This document shows positions 26,210 to 34,281 of a DNA stretch of 64,000 nucleotides, piece after piece. Below the pieces are notes generated by a model, which searched no databases, was not told the DNA's origin, and saw only the letters and a list, made by a program, of their open reading frames with translations. A program made the translations under genes and the position numbers. Source of the DNA: Ktedonobacteria bacterium brp13 (lineage in GTDB: Bacteria; Chloroflexota; Ktedonobacteria; Ktedonobacterales; Ktedonobacteraceae); contig AP024096.1 in the NCBI GenBank assembly GCA_015099395.1, forward strand, positions 992,001 through 1,056,000. The letters are read 5' to 3'. The stretch's first letter is position 1, and each line of letters starts with the position of its first letter.

Positions 26210-26563
26210 GGGCAGCCCAGAACGACATCAGGCTAGCATCTACGTTTTTCTCTTTAATGAGACGGTTCAGGTCATGTCTTCCTCTATCATACTGCGTTGT
26301 ACTGACCGGTTTATGTACCCTAATTGTTATGTAGGGGTTACTTTTCCCTATACACAATTGCCCTTATTTACTATTTACATAGTCTCTCCTTAATGCTTTT
26401 TGGGCTACCTATCATTAATTTTTAATACTCTTTTGTTATACTCTATAAAAATACACTTTTGAATATCTTTGTCTACCAGTTAGTGTAGATACTTTTCGTG
26501 CGCAATTTCATGTTTAGGATAGATGTAGCTCAACACTTGTCTCTTCGATTGAAAGGACTTTGA
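26210..26563 (+). other. AT-rich region before the MMPL gene
   Basis: 354 bases with no convincing gene; the weak ORFs on both strands lack ribosome binding sites. It should hold the MMPL promoter. Confidence 0.4.
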
Positions 26564-28945
26564 ATGTTAACCTGGTTAGGTGGCCTCTTATTTAAGAGGC
26601 GGTGGTCGGTGGTGGTAGCGGCTGTTTTACTTGCGCTTGTCATGGGTCTTTACGGTTTTCAAGTCTTCGATTCTCTACAGGGTGTGGGTCTGGAAGATCC
26701 ACAAAGTGAATCGATTCGTGCCCGTGATCTGATTAATACAACGTTCTCTGCCCAAAACTCAAATGCTTCTACAATGATTATACTTTTGAGTGATCCCCAT
26801 TTGTTAGCAACTGATCCTCAGTTTGTTCAGGCTGCTCAGCAGATCATCGATCGTTTGAAGGGGCGTTCAGAGGTCCTTTCGCTCTCTTCTTACTACTCGA
26901 CGCATAGTAGCTCTTTCCTGTCGAGGGATCATCATCAGACGTTCATTTATGCGAATATTTCTACCAAGAATGGAGAGACGAAGGTCTATAACACACTGAA
27001 CTCTTTGCTAAGTGCTCCTCCGCTCACTGTTTCGGTTGGTGGTACTGTGGCGACTGATGTGCAGTTTAATCAACAACTCCAGCATGACCTGGAGTTTTCA
27101 GAGACGATTGCTCTGCCGATTGTTGCTTTAATGCTGGTGGTCATCTTTAATGGTCTGGTAGCTGCATCGTTGCCTCTATTGATTGGTGGCTTTGCGATTG
27201 TCGGGTCCTTTGCGCTGTTGCGAGTATTGACGTTGTTTACTGGAGTGTCCAGCTTCGCGACCAATGTCATTACGATCATTGGACTTGGTCTGGCGATCGA
27301 TTATTCACTCTTTATTATTACGCGTTTCCGTGAAGAGCTGGTAGCGGATGAAAAGGATGTCGAGGGTGCGTTGCGGCGTACGATGATGACTGCTGGTCGT
27401 ACGGTGCTTTTCTCCGGATTGACCGTCTGTACAAGCCTATTGAGCCTGCTGATCTTTCCCCAGGCTGTCTTGCGCTCGGTAGGACTGGCAACGATTGCAG
27501 CAGCTCTGGTCGCAATGTTAGGCTCGCTTACTGTTTTGCCTGCGCTGCTTTCGCTACTGGGACCTCGTGTGAATGCGCTCTCACTGCGGCGTATCTTCCA
27601 CCGCAAACAGAAGCAAGGTAGCGCTGATATTGACCCACAGCGTGGGGCCTGGTACCGCCTTTCGTATTTCGTGATGCGTTGGAGTATACCGATTACACTG
27701 GCCGTCGTATTGTTCTTATTAGCGCTGGGATCGCCATTCCTGCATGTCTCTTTCTCTTCCGCTGATGAACGTTCCCTTCCTCTCACTGCTTCCTCGCGTA
27801 CTGTTATTGAGCAGTTGCAACAGAATTTTCCAGGTCAGGATGACTCTCAGATTACTATTGCTATCCGTACCCACGGAGATGCCCTGAGTGCAAATAACCT
27901 GGTTGCTCTCAATGACTATGTGGATCGTTTACAGCAGTTGTCGCATGTCTCTCAGGTACAGAGCGCAGTTAGCTTTGCTCCTGGTGTGACGCTGGCGCAA
28001 TACCAGCAGATATATGCGCATCCAACTGTGAATCCGCAGGTATCGACGGCGGTGAAGCAGTTTGCGAAAGGGGATGTCACGCAGGTACTGGTTACTGCTA
28101 CCCTTGACCCTCATTCTACTGAGGTACAGTCGTTAGTGCGCACTATACGAGGGCTCTCTGTACCTGGCAATATGACAGTGCTGGTGGGTGGTCAGGCCGC
28201 GCAATCGGTCGATCTACTCGCGAGTCTGGCAGCTTCAATCCCTTATGCGGTCCTGATCATGGTCTGTGCGATCTTCGTACTGCTCTTCTTGATGACAGGT
28301 TCGTTGATCATGCCGATTAAGGCGGTCGTTCTGAACATCCTCTCTTTGACGGCAACCTTTGGAGCGCTGGTCTGGATCTTTCAAGATGGGCATTTTCAAA
28401 ACCTCTTGCAATTCAAAGCATTTGGGAGTATCGATAGCACCCAGATTATTCTGATCTTTGCGATTGCTTTTGGTCTCTCGATGGACTACGAAGTTTTTCT
28501 GATGAGTCGGATCAAAGAGCAGTTTGATCGTACCGGTGATAACCGTGAAAGCGTGGCAATCGGTCTGCAACGTACGGGTTGGCTGATTACCAGCGCGGCG
28601 CTCTTGTTGGCGATTGTAGTCGCTGCGTTTGCTTCTTCTCGTGTGCTGGAGGTGCAAGAGATTGGCGTTGGCCTTGCGTTAGCGGTCTTGATGGATGCAA
28701 CTCTGGTGCGAGCGTTGCTCGTGCCCGCGATGATGAATCTATTGGGGACATTGAACTGGTGGGCACCTGCTCCGTTGCGCTTTGTCTACCGGCGTATCGG
28801 TCTACACGAAACTGTAGAGATGGTTCCCGCTGCCTCGACTATTTCTGCATTACCTTTTGAGTCCTCAGTTGCGTTTGAGGAAGATGCAGCGAGTGAAGTG
28901 TACATTGCGGAGTCGGATGAAGATGGTGAGATGGTTCCACGCTAA
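26564..28945 (+). CDS. MMPL-family RND transporter
   Basis: A 793-residue protein with two halves, each with an outer loop and a bundle of five to six spans. Family marks are 'GLGLAIDYSLFIITRFREEL' in the first half (~245) and 'FGLSMDYEVFLMSRIKEQ' in the second (~640), where the Asp-Tyr pairs are the proton-relay residues. MMPL proteins export lipids, siderophores or glycopeptidolipids in mycobacteria and drugs elsewhere. It starts at ATG 26564 behind AAAGGA and is followed by a hairpin. The last 60 residues form an acidic cytoplasmic tail. No lipid-synthesis gene is adjacent, so the substrate is open. Confidence 0.93.
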   Translation: MLTWLGGLLFKRRWSVVVAAVLLALVMGLYGFQVFDSLQGVGLEDPQSESIRARDLINTTFSAQNSNASTMIILLSDPHLLATDPQFVQAAQQIIDRLKGRSEVLSLSSYYSTHSSSFLSRDHHQTFIYANISTKNGETKVYNTLNSLLSAPPLTVSVGGTVATDVQFNQQLQHDLEFSETIALPIVALMLVVIFNGLVAASLPLLIGGFAIVGSFALLRVLTLFTGVSSFATNVITIIGLGLAIDYSLFIITRFREELVADEKDVEGALRRTMMTAGRTVLFSGLTVCTSLLSLLIFPQAVLRSVGLATIAAALVAMLGSLTVLPALLSLLGPRVNALSLRRIFHRKQKQGSADIDPQRGAWYRLSYFVMRWSIPITLAVVLFLLALGSPFLHVSFSSADERSLPLTASSRTVIEQLQQNFPGQDDSQITIAIRTHGDALSANNLVALNDYVDRLQQLSHVSQVQSAVSFAPGVTLAQYQQIYAHPTVNPQVSTAVKQFAKGDVTQVLVTATLDPHSTEVQSLVRTIRGLSVPGNMTVLVGGQAAQSVDLLASLAASIPYAVLIMVCAIFVLLFLMTGSLIMPIKAVVLNILSLTATFGALVWIFQDGHFQNLLQFKAFGSIDSTQIILIFAIAFGLSMDYEVFLMSRIKEQFDRTGDNRESVAIGLQRTGWLITSAALLLAIVVAAFASSRVLEVQEIGVGLALAVLMDATLVRALLVPAMMNLLGTLNWWAPAPLRFVYRRIGLHETVEMVPAASTISALPFESSVAFEEDAASEVYIAESDEDGEMVPR

Positions 28946-28963
28946 AGACTAAAGACTAAAGAC

Positions 28964-28992
28964 GATGGGAGAGCAACTCTTGCTCCCCCATC
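28964..28992 (+). terminator. Terminator between MMPL and fgd genes
   Basis: GATGGGAGAGCA / TGCTCCCCCATC (one A-C mismatch), 5-nt loop, between convergent genes. A 7-bp unit AAAGACT repeated three times (from 28945) sits just before it. Confidence 0.6.
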
Positions 28993-29001
28993 AGAAAGGT
29001 C

Positions 29002-30015
29002 TTAGCCGAAGCGTTTGCGCAAGCGCGGTAAGATCTCTTTGGCATAGGTCTGGAGGAAGCGTGACTGATCTTCGCCAGGAGCGTGAAAGATCAGGTGTGT
29101 AAAGCCAAGTTCGATGTAGGGGCGGATCTGTTCGATATGCTCATCAGGATCACTGGAGACAAGCCAGCGGCGATGAGCCTGATCGGCAACCGTTTCTGCG
29201 CGTTTCTCCATCTCACGAGCATCATGAACATCGGCCTTGTCTTCGGCTGGTAGTGCCAGTGCGGACCAGATGCGTGTATCAGAGAGGGCACGTTCTTTGT
29301 CATGGTCGAACGAGACCTTGACTTCAATAGTGCGCTCAACCGCATTCGGGTCGCGTCCAGCTGCTGTAGCGCCTTCTGCGACTGCTGGCAAAAGTTTATC
29401 TTTATACAGCTCTTCGCCTTTACCAGAGGTACAGATAAAGCCATCGCCTGCGCGACCAGCAAACTTGGCGGCTACCGGTCCGCCTGCGCTGATGTAGATA
29501 GGAATAGGCTGATCTGGACGATCATAGATAGTGGCATTAAGAGTCTTATAGTACTGACCCTCAAAGGTCACCAGTTCTTCACTCCACAGTTTTTTGATCA
29601 GTGCTACCGCTTCACGCAGGCGTGCCAGACGCTCTTTGGTGGCTGGCCATTCAGAGGCTGTGACGGCGACTTCATTCAGCGACTCACCTGAGCCTACGCC
29701 TAGAATCACGCGGCCCGGGTTCAGGACTCCCAGAGTTCCGAAAGCCTGTGCTACAACAGCTGGCTGGTAGCGAAACGTTGGTGTCAAAACACTGGTCCCG
29801 AGCTCAATACGTTTCGTGCGCTCGCCGACTGCACCTAACCATACGAAGGCCTGGGGTGCGTGTCCGTTTGTATGACGCCAGGGCTGAAAGTGATCGCTAA
29901 CCCAGACACTATCAAACCCACATTCTTCAGCTTCAACCGCGTAATTGATAAGTTGACGGGGTCCAAATTGTTCCGCCGATGCTTTATAACCAAGCTTCAG
30001 GGGATGGTTTGCCAT
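29002..30015 (-). CDS. fgd: F420-dependent glucose-6-phosphate dehydrogenase
   Basis: Start at ATG 30015 behind GAGGAGAA, giving 337 residues, the exact family length. The protein is close to mycobacterial Fgd1 over its full length: 'LKLGYKASAEQFGPRQL', 'VSDHFQPWRHTNGHAP', 'LGTSVLTPTFRYQPAVVAQA', 'RAGDGFICTSGKGEELY' and 'HLIFHAPGEDQSRFL'. The His of 'SDHFQPW' and the Glu of 'GVGSGESLNE' are the catalytic pair that move hydride from glucose-6-phosphate to F420. It supplies F420H2 to other reductases, so the organism must make or import coenzyme F420. It is downstream of a sugar isomerase gene on the same strand. Confidence 0.95.
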   Translation of the reverse strand: MANHPLKLGYKASAEQFGPRQLINYAVEAEECGFDSVWVSDHFQPWRHTNGHAPQAFVWLGAVGERTKRIELGTSVLTPTFRYQPAVVAQAFGTLGVLNPGRVILGVGSGESLNEVAVTASEWPATKERLARLREAVALIKKLWSEELVTFEGQYYKTLNATIYDRPDQPIPIYISAGGPVAAKFAGRAGDGFICTSGKGEELYKDKLLPAVAEGATAAGRDPNAVERTIEVKVSFDHDKERALSDTRIWSALALPAEDKADVHDAREMEKRAETVADQAHRRWLVSSDPDEHIEQIRPYIELGFTHLIFHAPGEDQSRFLQTYAKEILPRLRKRFG

Positions 30016-30196
30016 GCTACGTTCTCCTCTTTCTCTGTACATCCTATGACGAAATGGTAGTAGAGAAACGTTATTATCGAGCTATATGAGCAGATATCCT
30101 CGATCTGTCATGTTTTTTGAGGCATGGGAGGAGGATTGCCCTCTTGCAGGGAGGGCAGACGCTTTCATACGTAGCTCTCCCTACAAAGCAGCATAT

Positions 30197-30238
30197 CACC
30201 TGGCGAAAAATCTCTCAAGCTGAGATTTGTGCCAGGTG
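30197..30238 (-). terminator. Hairpin terminator after SIS-domain gene
   Basis: CACCTGGC (30197-30204) pairs with GCCAGGTG (30231-30238), and AAATCTC (30208-30214) with GAGATTT (30222-30228). It is 50 nt past the stop of the SIS gene on the minus strand and 180 nt before fgd. Confidence 0.6.
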
Positions 30239-30288
30239 GTTACTTTTAGCTATTTGAGGTTACATTGCTACGTTATTCAGAGCTTTTC

Positions 30289-31323
30289 CTAGTTGGTCAG
30301 TGTGATCTTTTTAAGTCCGCGTGGGGCATCAGGCTCAAGGTGTTTGGCTATAGTAAGATGCAGACCGAGGAGTTGTCCGGGAATGATACTGACAATAGGC
30401 GTGAGCCATTCTGGAATGTCAGCAGGGAGCGCGAATGGCGTTTGCGCGAGAGCCAGAGCCTCCTGGCTCTCAGAGAGCACCAGCAGCTCGGCTTTGCGTT
30501 CCTGTAGTTCATGAGCTAGCTCTAACATATCGGCATATGGTGCGCCCTGTGGCATGATCAGGATAGTAGGCAGACCCTCTTTGACTGTTGCGATCGGGCC
30601 ATGGCGGAAATCCGCTGAAGAGTAAGCGGTTGCCATAACATAGGTGAGCTCCTTTAATTTGAGGGCCAGTTCGAACGAGGTGGCATAGTTGTAGCCGCGC
30701 CCGACGACGATGCACTCGTCCATGTAGCGATAGCGCTCGGCGTAGCGCGCGATAGCGGAGGAACTTTCTAGCACCTGTGCAATCCAGCCGGGCACACGCT
30801 GTAGCTCTGTAATTCTCTCTTTATCCCCATTCATCAGAGCTGCGAAGAGCATCATAACGGCGACCTGAGCGGTGTAGGTCTTGGTCGCTGCAACACTGCG
30901 CTCCTGGCCAGCGTGCAGTTCGATGACATGATCTGCGGTAGCCGCCAGGGCTGAATTGACGTCATTAGTGATCGCAATAGTTGGTCGTCCCTGACGCTTT
31001 CCCTCTGCAAGAACCGATACAATATCTGGTGATTGTCCCGACTGTGAGATCCCGATAATCAACGCGTTATTCATACGTGGCGGACGTTGATAGAGCGTCT
31101 GGAGAGAAGGAGCGGCAAGTGCAATAGGGTATCCTGCCATCGTGCCCCATGCGTATTTAGCATATGTCGCAGCATGATCCGATGAGCCACGAGCTGCGAT
31201 AATAATATAATCGAATGACGGTAACTGTTTTATTATCTGCTCAATATGATGTATCTCTTTATCGATTAATTGTGTGATAACTTCCGGTTGACTCTGTATC
31301 TCTTGTTCAAGTAATGATGACAT
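30289..31323 (-). CDS. SIS-domain sugar-phosphate isomerase/deaminase (GlmS C-domain / NagB-II-like)
   Basis: Start at ATG 31323 behind GGAGGG, giving 344 residues. Two SIS domains are visible: the first with 'IIAARGSSDHAATYAKYAW' and 'GISQSGQSPDIVSVL' (sugar-phosphate loop Ser/Gln/Ser), the second with 'CIVVGRGYNYATSFELALKLKELTY' and 'DFRHGPIA'. The C-terminus 'DAPRGLKKITLT' is the GlmS-like tail. There is no glutaminase domain, so this is the stand-alone family that includes glucosamine-6-phosphate deaminase II and AgaS/FrlB. With fgd downstream I infer a sugar-phosphate salvage role, probably amino-sugar. Confidence 0.88.
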   Translation of the reverse strand: MSSLLEQEIQSQPEVITQLIDKEIHHIEQIIKQLPSFDYIIIAARGSSDHAATYAKYAWGTMAGYPIALAAPSLQTLYQRPPRMNNALIIGISQSGQSPDIVSVLAEGKRQGRPTIAITNDVNSALAATADHVIELHAGQERSVAATKTYTAQVAVMMLFAALMNGDKERITELQRVPGWIAQVLESSSAIARYAERYRYMDECIVVGRGYNYATSFELALKLKELTYVMATAYSSADFRHGPIATVKEGLPTILIMPQGAPYADMLELAHELQERKAELLVLSESQEALALAQTPFALPADIPEWLTPIVSIIPGQLLGLHLTIAKHLEPDAPRGLKKITLTN

Positions 31324-31549
31324 AGTTGTGCCCTCCACTTATAGCGTGAATGAGAAGACAATCGTCGATGTCGCGCAGTCGCGGTGAGCCAGGCTCATAC
31401 AAGTGAGCGGTATATACCTGCCACGCCAGATAGTCTCTTGCTTAACTATACCACGTTATGGTCTAGTGGTCTATACCACATTGAATTGAAAGGCTCGCTA
31501 TGTTAAACTGCCTTTTATCTATGCATACGTAGTTGTTGTTGTATAAAGA

Positions 31550-32122
31550 ATGAGATGCCCTATGGATCGCAGTATGAATAGAGAGCAGCAGCCTGGCGGG
31601 GAGAGATTAATCATCGCTGAATATAATCCCGAGTGGCCCCGGCTTTTTGAGGAAGAGCGTGCAGGTATTCAAGAGCAGATAGGCACTTATCTAGATGATA
31701 TTCAGCATATAGGTAGCACCGCAGTTCCAGGGCTAGGTGCGAAGCCAATTATTGACATTATGGTAGTCATACCGCGTATTGAGGCTGTAGCTTCGTGTGT
31801 ACCCGGGTTAGAAAAATTAGATTATCACTATATGGGGGAATATGGTATTGCTGGTCGTCACTACTTTTATAAGCCTGCCAATGCATCACCATTTGAGCAT
31901 CAGTATCATCTGCATATGCTGATGACGACGCATCACCAGTATCTATCTCACATCCTTTTCCGCGATTATTTACGGATGCATCCTGAAGCATTAACAGCCT
32001 ATCAGCAACTCAAAGAGGAACTGGCTACTCGCTATATCTCTGATCGGGATAGCTATACGGATAGTAAAAGTCAATTTGTGAGTGGCATCCTGGCTCTTGC
32101 TCATAGTGAGATAGAGAGATAG
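31550..32122 (+). CDS. GrpB-family (UPF0157) nucleotidyltransferase-fold protein
   Basis: A 190-residue protein of the GrpB family: 'IIAEYNPEWPRLFEEERAGI', 'IQHIGSTAVPGLGAKPIIDI' with the GST and D-x-D nucleotide-transfer-like residues, 'HLHML', and a C-terminal helix ending in 'SDRDSYTDSKSQFVS'. The family's substrate is unknown; a fusion to CoaE in actinobacteria links it loosely to coenzyme A. ATG codons at 31550, 31565 and 31577 are all possible, and none has a strong ribosome binding site. Confidence 0.9.
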   Translation: MRCPMDRSMNREQQPGGERLIIAEYNPEWPRLFEEERAGIQEQIGTYLDDIQHIGSTAVPGLGAKPIIDIMVVIPRIEAVASCVPGLEKLDYHYMGEYGIAGRHYFYKPANASPFEHQYHLHMLMTTHHQYLSHILFRDYLRMHPEALTAYQQLKEELATRYISDRDSYTDSKSQFVSGILALAHSEIER

Positions 32123-32136
32123 CTTCTACCTTGACT

Positions 32137-32208
32137 TACTACTGATCCGAAAACTTGCGTGTGCGAGCACTAGCGACGCCAGTCGCGTTGGTTTTCGGAA
32201 TAAGATCT
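32137..32208 (-). repeat. Dispersed 70-bp imperfect-palindrome repeat, copy 2 (reverse orientation)
   Basis: Reads on the plus strand TACTACTGATCCGAAAACTT ... GGTTTTCGGAATAAGATCT, the reverse complement of copies 1, 3 and 4, with the inner GCGAC-GCCA-GTCGC hairpin intact. It lies 15 nt after the GrpB gene stop. Confidence 0.87.
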
Positions 32209-32281
32209 TAACGTACTGCTGATTTGAATAGGTGATTACGTTGCTCGTGTCGTATGTGTTGTATTGATGCTCGGAATTGGT

Positions 32282-32317
32282 GACAGCTTCCTGCATATGC
32301 AGGAAGCTGTCGCTTTT
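32282..32317 (+). terminator. Perfect 30-bp palindrome followed by T-run
   Basis: Bases 32282-32296 are the exact reverse complement of 32297-32311, with no loop, followed by GCTTTTTG. As RNA it folds into a 13-bp stem with a 4-nt loop, a good terminator for the plus strand and close to the 3' end of the minus-strand precursor peptide gene (stop at 32382). Confidence 0.8.
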
Positions 32318-32381
32318 TGATTAGCTATATAGTCATCTGGACATACTGATGACTTTCAGGTTATGCTACTCACGCACGTAA

Positions 32382-32675
32382 CTAGCAACCACAGCCCCAT
32401 CCACCGCCGCCCCAGCCACTGCCCCAGCCACCACAGCCACCCCAGCCACCCCAGCCACCGCCCCAGCCAAAACCGCCGAAGCCGAAGCCACGGCCGAAGC
32501 CGAAGCCACGGCCGAAGCCGAAGCCACGGCGGCCGAAGCCACGGCGGAAGCCGAAGCCACGGCGACCGAAGCCACGACCCCTGAAGCCTCCCTCCACTTC
32601 TTCCAGCTCATCATCCGTCAACTCTATTGCGTTGATGAGCTCATTCTGCTTTTCTTTCGTAACGGTGCCTTTCAT
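32382..32675 (-). CDS. Candidate RiPP/bacteriocin precursor: GG-leader and Gly/Phe/Arg/Trp/Cys-rich core
   Basis: Start ATG 32675, behind AAGGAAGGAAAG, gives 97 residues. Residues 1-30 are a charged helical leader ending 'ELTDDELEEVEGG', the classical double-glycine leader with the hydrophobic/acidic spacing recognised by C39 peptidases. The predicted core (67 residues) begins with alternating Arg/Gly/Phe units such as 'GFGRGFGFG' and 'GRRGFGF', then turns into 'WGGGWGGWGG' and ends 'GWGCGC'. It has three Cys (core positions 51, 65, 67) and one Ser. No known bacteriocin family came to mind; the Gly-Ser-Cys composition recalls microcin B17, but no YcaO or dehydrogenase is in the window. A C39 exporter lies 13 kb upstream. 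A non-bacteriocin role (surface or nucleic-acid-binding peptide) is possible. Confidence 0.72.
   Translation of the reverse strand: MKGTVTKEKQNELINAIELTDDELEEVEGGFRGRGFGRRGFGFRRGFGRRGFGFGRGFGFGRGFGFGGFGWGGGWGGWGGCGGWGSGWGGGGWGCGC
32450..32584 (-). repeat. 18-bp coding repeat in precursor peptide gene
   Basis: GGCCGTGGCTTCGGCTTC units (encoding Gly-Arg-Gly-Phe-Gly-Phe) repeat nearly perfectly, and create a long open frame on the other strand that is a shadow. Confidence 0.8.
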
Positions 32676-33228
32676 TCTCTTTCCTTCCTTTGCGCGAACT
32701 TTGTGCAATAGCTGACGTTGTGTGTTTACTCCGTCTTGCTATCACGAATGTTACACATTTCCGGTAAGTGACTAACTCCTGGTTTCGTTACTTTCTAGAA
32801 CGATCATTCTATCTAATATCTAGAATGATCAATTCAAATATAGGCTATAGATAGTTACAAGTCAAGTCCAATCAGATAGGAAATTACCGCATCTTTAGAA
32901 TTTGTTACCTACATAGTCGTTATTGTAGTTATGAAATTGATTACATTGTGCCTATAGAATCTTACTTACAATATTTCCTATGCAGAATTTTTAGCCTGTG
33001 GATCATATCGCATTCATTACAAATATGCTTTCCTGGTTGCTCGTACATTACTTTTTGAACGCCTATTATAAAACGATGCATCTATATAGTAGGAAAGAAA
33101 GAATATTATATGTATCCTATCTATAGGAGTATTGTATGTTTTAAACATACTATAATAAATGGAAAGTGCAATAGCTGTTTGCGAAAGGTGCCGGATTATA
33201 AGGTTTAATAAATAAATGAGGTGGTGGA
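32676..33228. other. Intergenic region upstream of the precursor gene
   Basis: About 550 AT-rich bases between the precursor gene (minus) and the small ORFs (plus). Apart from the operator-like repeats at 32794-32831, no gene or RNA is recognised. Confidence 0.45.
32794..32831 (-). promoter_or_regulatory. Operator-like direct and inverted repeats upstream of precursor peptide gene
   Basis: TCTAGAACGATCA (32794-32806) and TCTAGAATGATCA (32819-32831) are direct repeats with a 25-bp period; GATCATTCTA (32802-32811) and TAGAATGATC (32821-32830) are also a perfect 10-bp inverted repeat. The block is ~120-155 nt upstream of the precursor start and overlaps possible -35/-10 sequences on the minus strand (TTGATC, TAGAAT). 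This looks like a binding site for a dimeric regulator. Confidence 0.5.
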
Positions 33229-33348
33229 GTGAAGGAAAGTATTGATAACGAAAGTATTGATCAGGTCAGAAATGTCGAATATGTTGAGCGTTGCTCTCGA
33301 GTCTGTAACTGTCTCGCCAACTATCACCACGTGCTGAATCGGCAGTAA
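33229..33348 (+). CDS. Possible 39-residue Cys-containing peptide
   Basis: GTG 33229 preceded by GAGG at 7-8 nt; ends at TAA 33346-33348. The sequence begins 'MKESIDNESIDQ' (a duplicated ESID unit) and contains three Cys in 'ERCSRVCNCLAN'. It is too short for usual gene calling and has no clear homologue I recognise. Its position between the precursor peptide gene and a small membrane protein gene makes it worth recording, but it may be chance. Confidence 0.3.
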   Translation: MKESIDNESIDQVRNVEYVERCSRVCNCLANYHHVLNRQ

Positions 33349-33471
33349 ATGACTCCTAACGTCACGTGTAAAGCTTGCATTGCCCGTCCAAAACTTGTAT
33401 AAGTATTACAAGGGTCGTATTGGAAGATTGTATGTCTTCCTTCGTAAATAGTATTGGAAAGAGATACGATA

Positions 33472-33741
33472 GTGCGAGAGCAAGCAAAAGATCAGCTTAT
33501 CGAAGTGGATACACACAATGATGGTGGTTACGAGGAGGAGGATGTTGAAGAGGTCGTTTCACAACGTAGCAGACCCCGACCGCTGCCAGGCTGGATTGTT
33601 ATTGGCATCATTGTTATACTCGTGTTGATTTTATTATTTACTGTCTTTGGTGTCGGGACACTCATGCAACATCCACCGCTCCAGGATAGCCTCAACGCAG
33701 CGCAGCATGTGGCTCTGCTGGTGAGGACTTCCCTGGCGTAG
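33472..33741 (+). CDS. Small single-span membrane protein
   Basis: 89 residues from GTG 33472, with GGAAAGAGAT ~8 nt upstream (a TTG at 33454 is the alternative). An acidic cytoplasmic N-terminus (Glu/Asp-rich, residues 8-28), a Pro/Arg linker, a clear membrane span ('WIVIGIIVILVLILLFTVFG') and a short outer tail. No family recognised. In context it could be an immunity or accessory protein for the neighbouring peptide gene, which is conjecture. Confidence 0.6.
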   Translation: MREQAKDQLIEVDTHNDGGYEEEDVEEVVSQRSRPRPLPGWIVIGIIVILVLILLFTVFGVGTLMQHPPLQDSLNAAQHVALLVRTSLA

Positions 33742-33764
33742 TCGATCGTGTAGTCCACGCTATC

Positions 33765-33989
33765 TTACAAAACAAACGAGAATTCGCCGGTTGCCGTATA
33801 ACAGATAGCTTGTTGATTGGGAAAGAACATTTTAAATGCTCCCTCAACAACATGGCCTTTTCTGTTGCGGCTCGGTTCTTCGTACGTGTAGTGACAGACA
33901 ATTACTTCGTGCCCAACGATATCACCCTCATAGTGACGGATCAGCGCCAGTGCTTGCGGTGTAATGGTCCGATAGTATAATCTTTTCAC
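33765..33989 (-). CDS. Small hypothetical protein
   Basis: 74 residues from a GTG start. It is balanced in composition with aromatic and hydrophobic residues ('MKRLYYRTITPQALALIRHY', later 'GEFSFVL'), which looks like a folded beta-rich domain rather than a chance frame. No membrane span, signal or motif. The ribosome binding site is weak. Confidence 0.5.
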   Translation of the reverse strand: MKRLYYRTITPQALALIRHYEGDIVGHEVIVCHYTYEEPSRNRKGHVVEGAFKMFFPNQQAICYTATGEFSFVL

Positions 33990-34281
33990 TAAAATCTCTA
34001 GCTTTCAGCGATCAGTAGACAGCCTTCTATCCGATTTTTTGGCCTCTCTCTGTTCTATTGTGCCTCTTTCTATTTCACTGTGTCAAATTGCAATAAATGT
34101 GAATTAGTACCAACCACAGCTGCGCAATTTCCTGGCTATCTGATGCGTTGATAACAATGTTGAGGCAATGAAAAGGGTCTTGCATGATGTGGATTGGATT
34201 CTTCGCTGAGAAGCATTCATTGATGTAGATAAATATAATGGTATTATGTATATAACACATGTGGATAGGATAGAATAGGAT

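Noticed and set aside
32137..32208. Dispersed repeat considered as a CRISPR repeat
   Set aside because: The copies are scattered over 33 kb in both orientations, not spaced regularly.
32363..32614. Ser/His/Arg-repeat plus-strand frame and an Ala/Val/Ser-repeat minus-strand frame over the precursor peptide gene
   Set aside because: Shadows of the 18-bp coding repeat. The chosen frame alone has a good ribosome binding site and a double-glycine leader.
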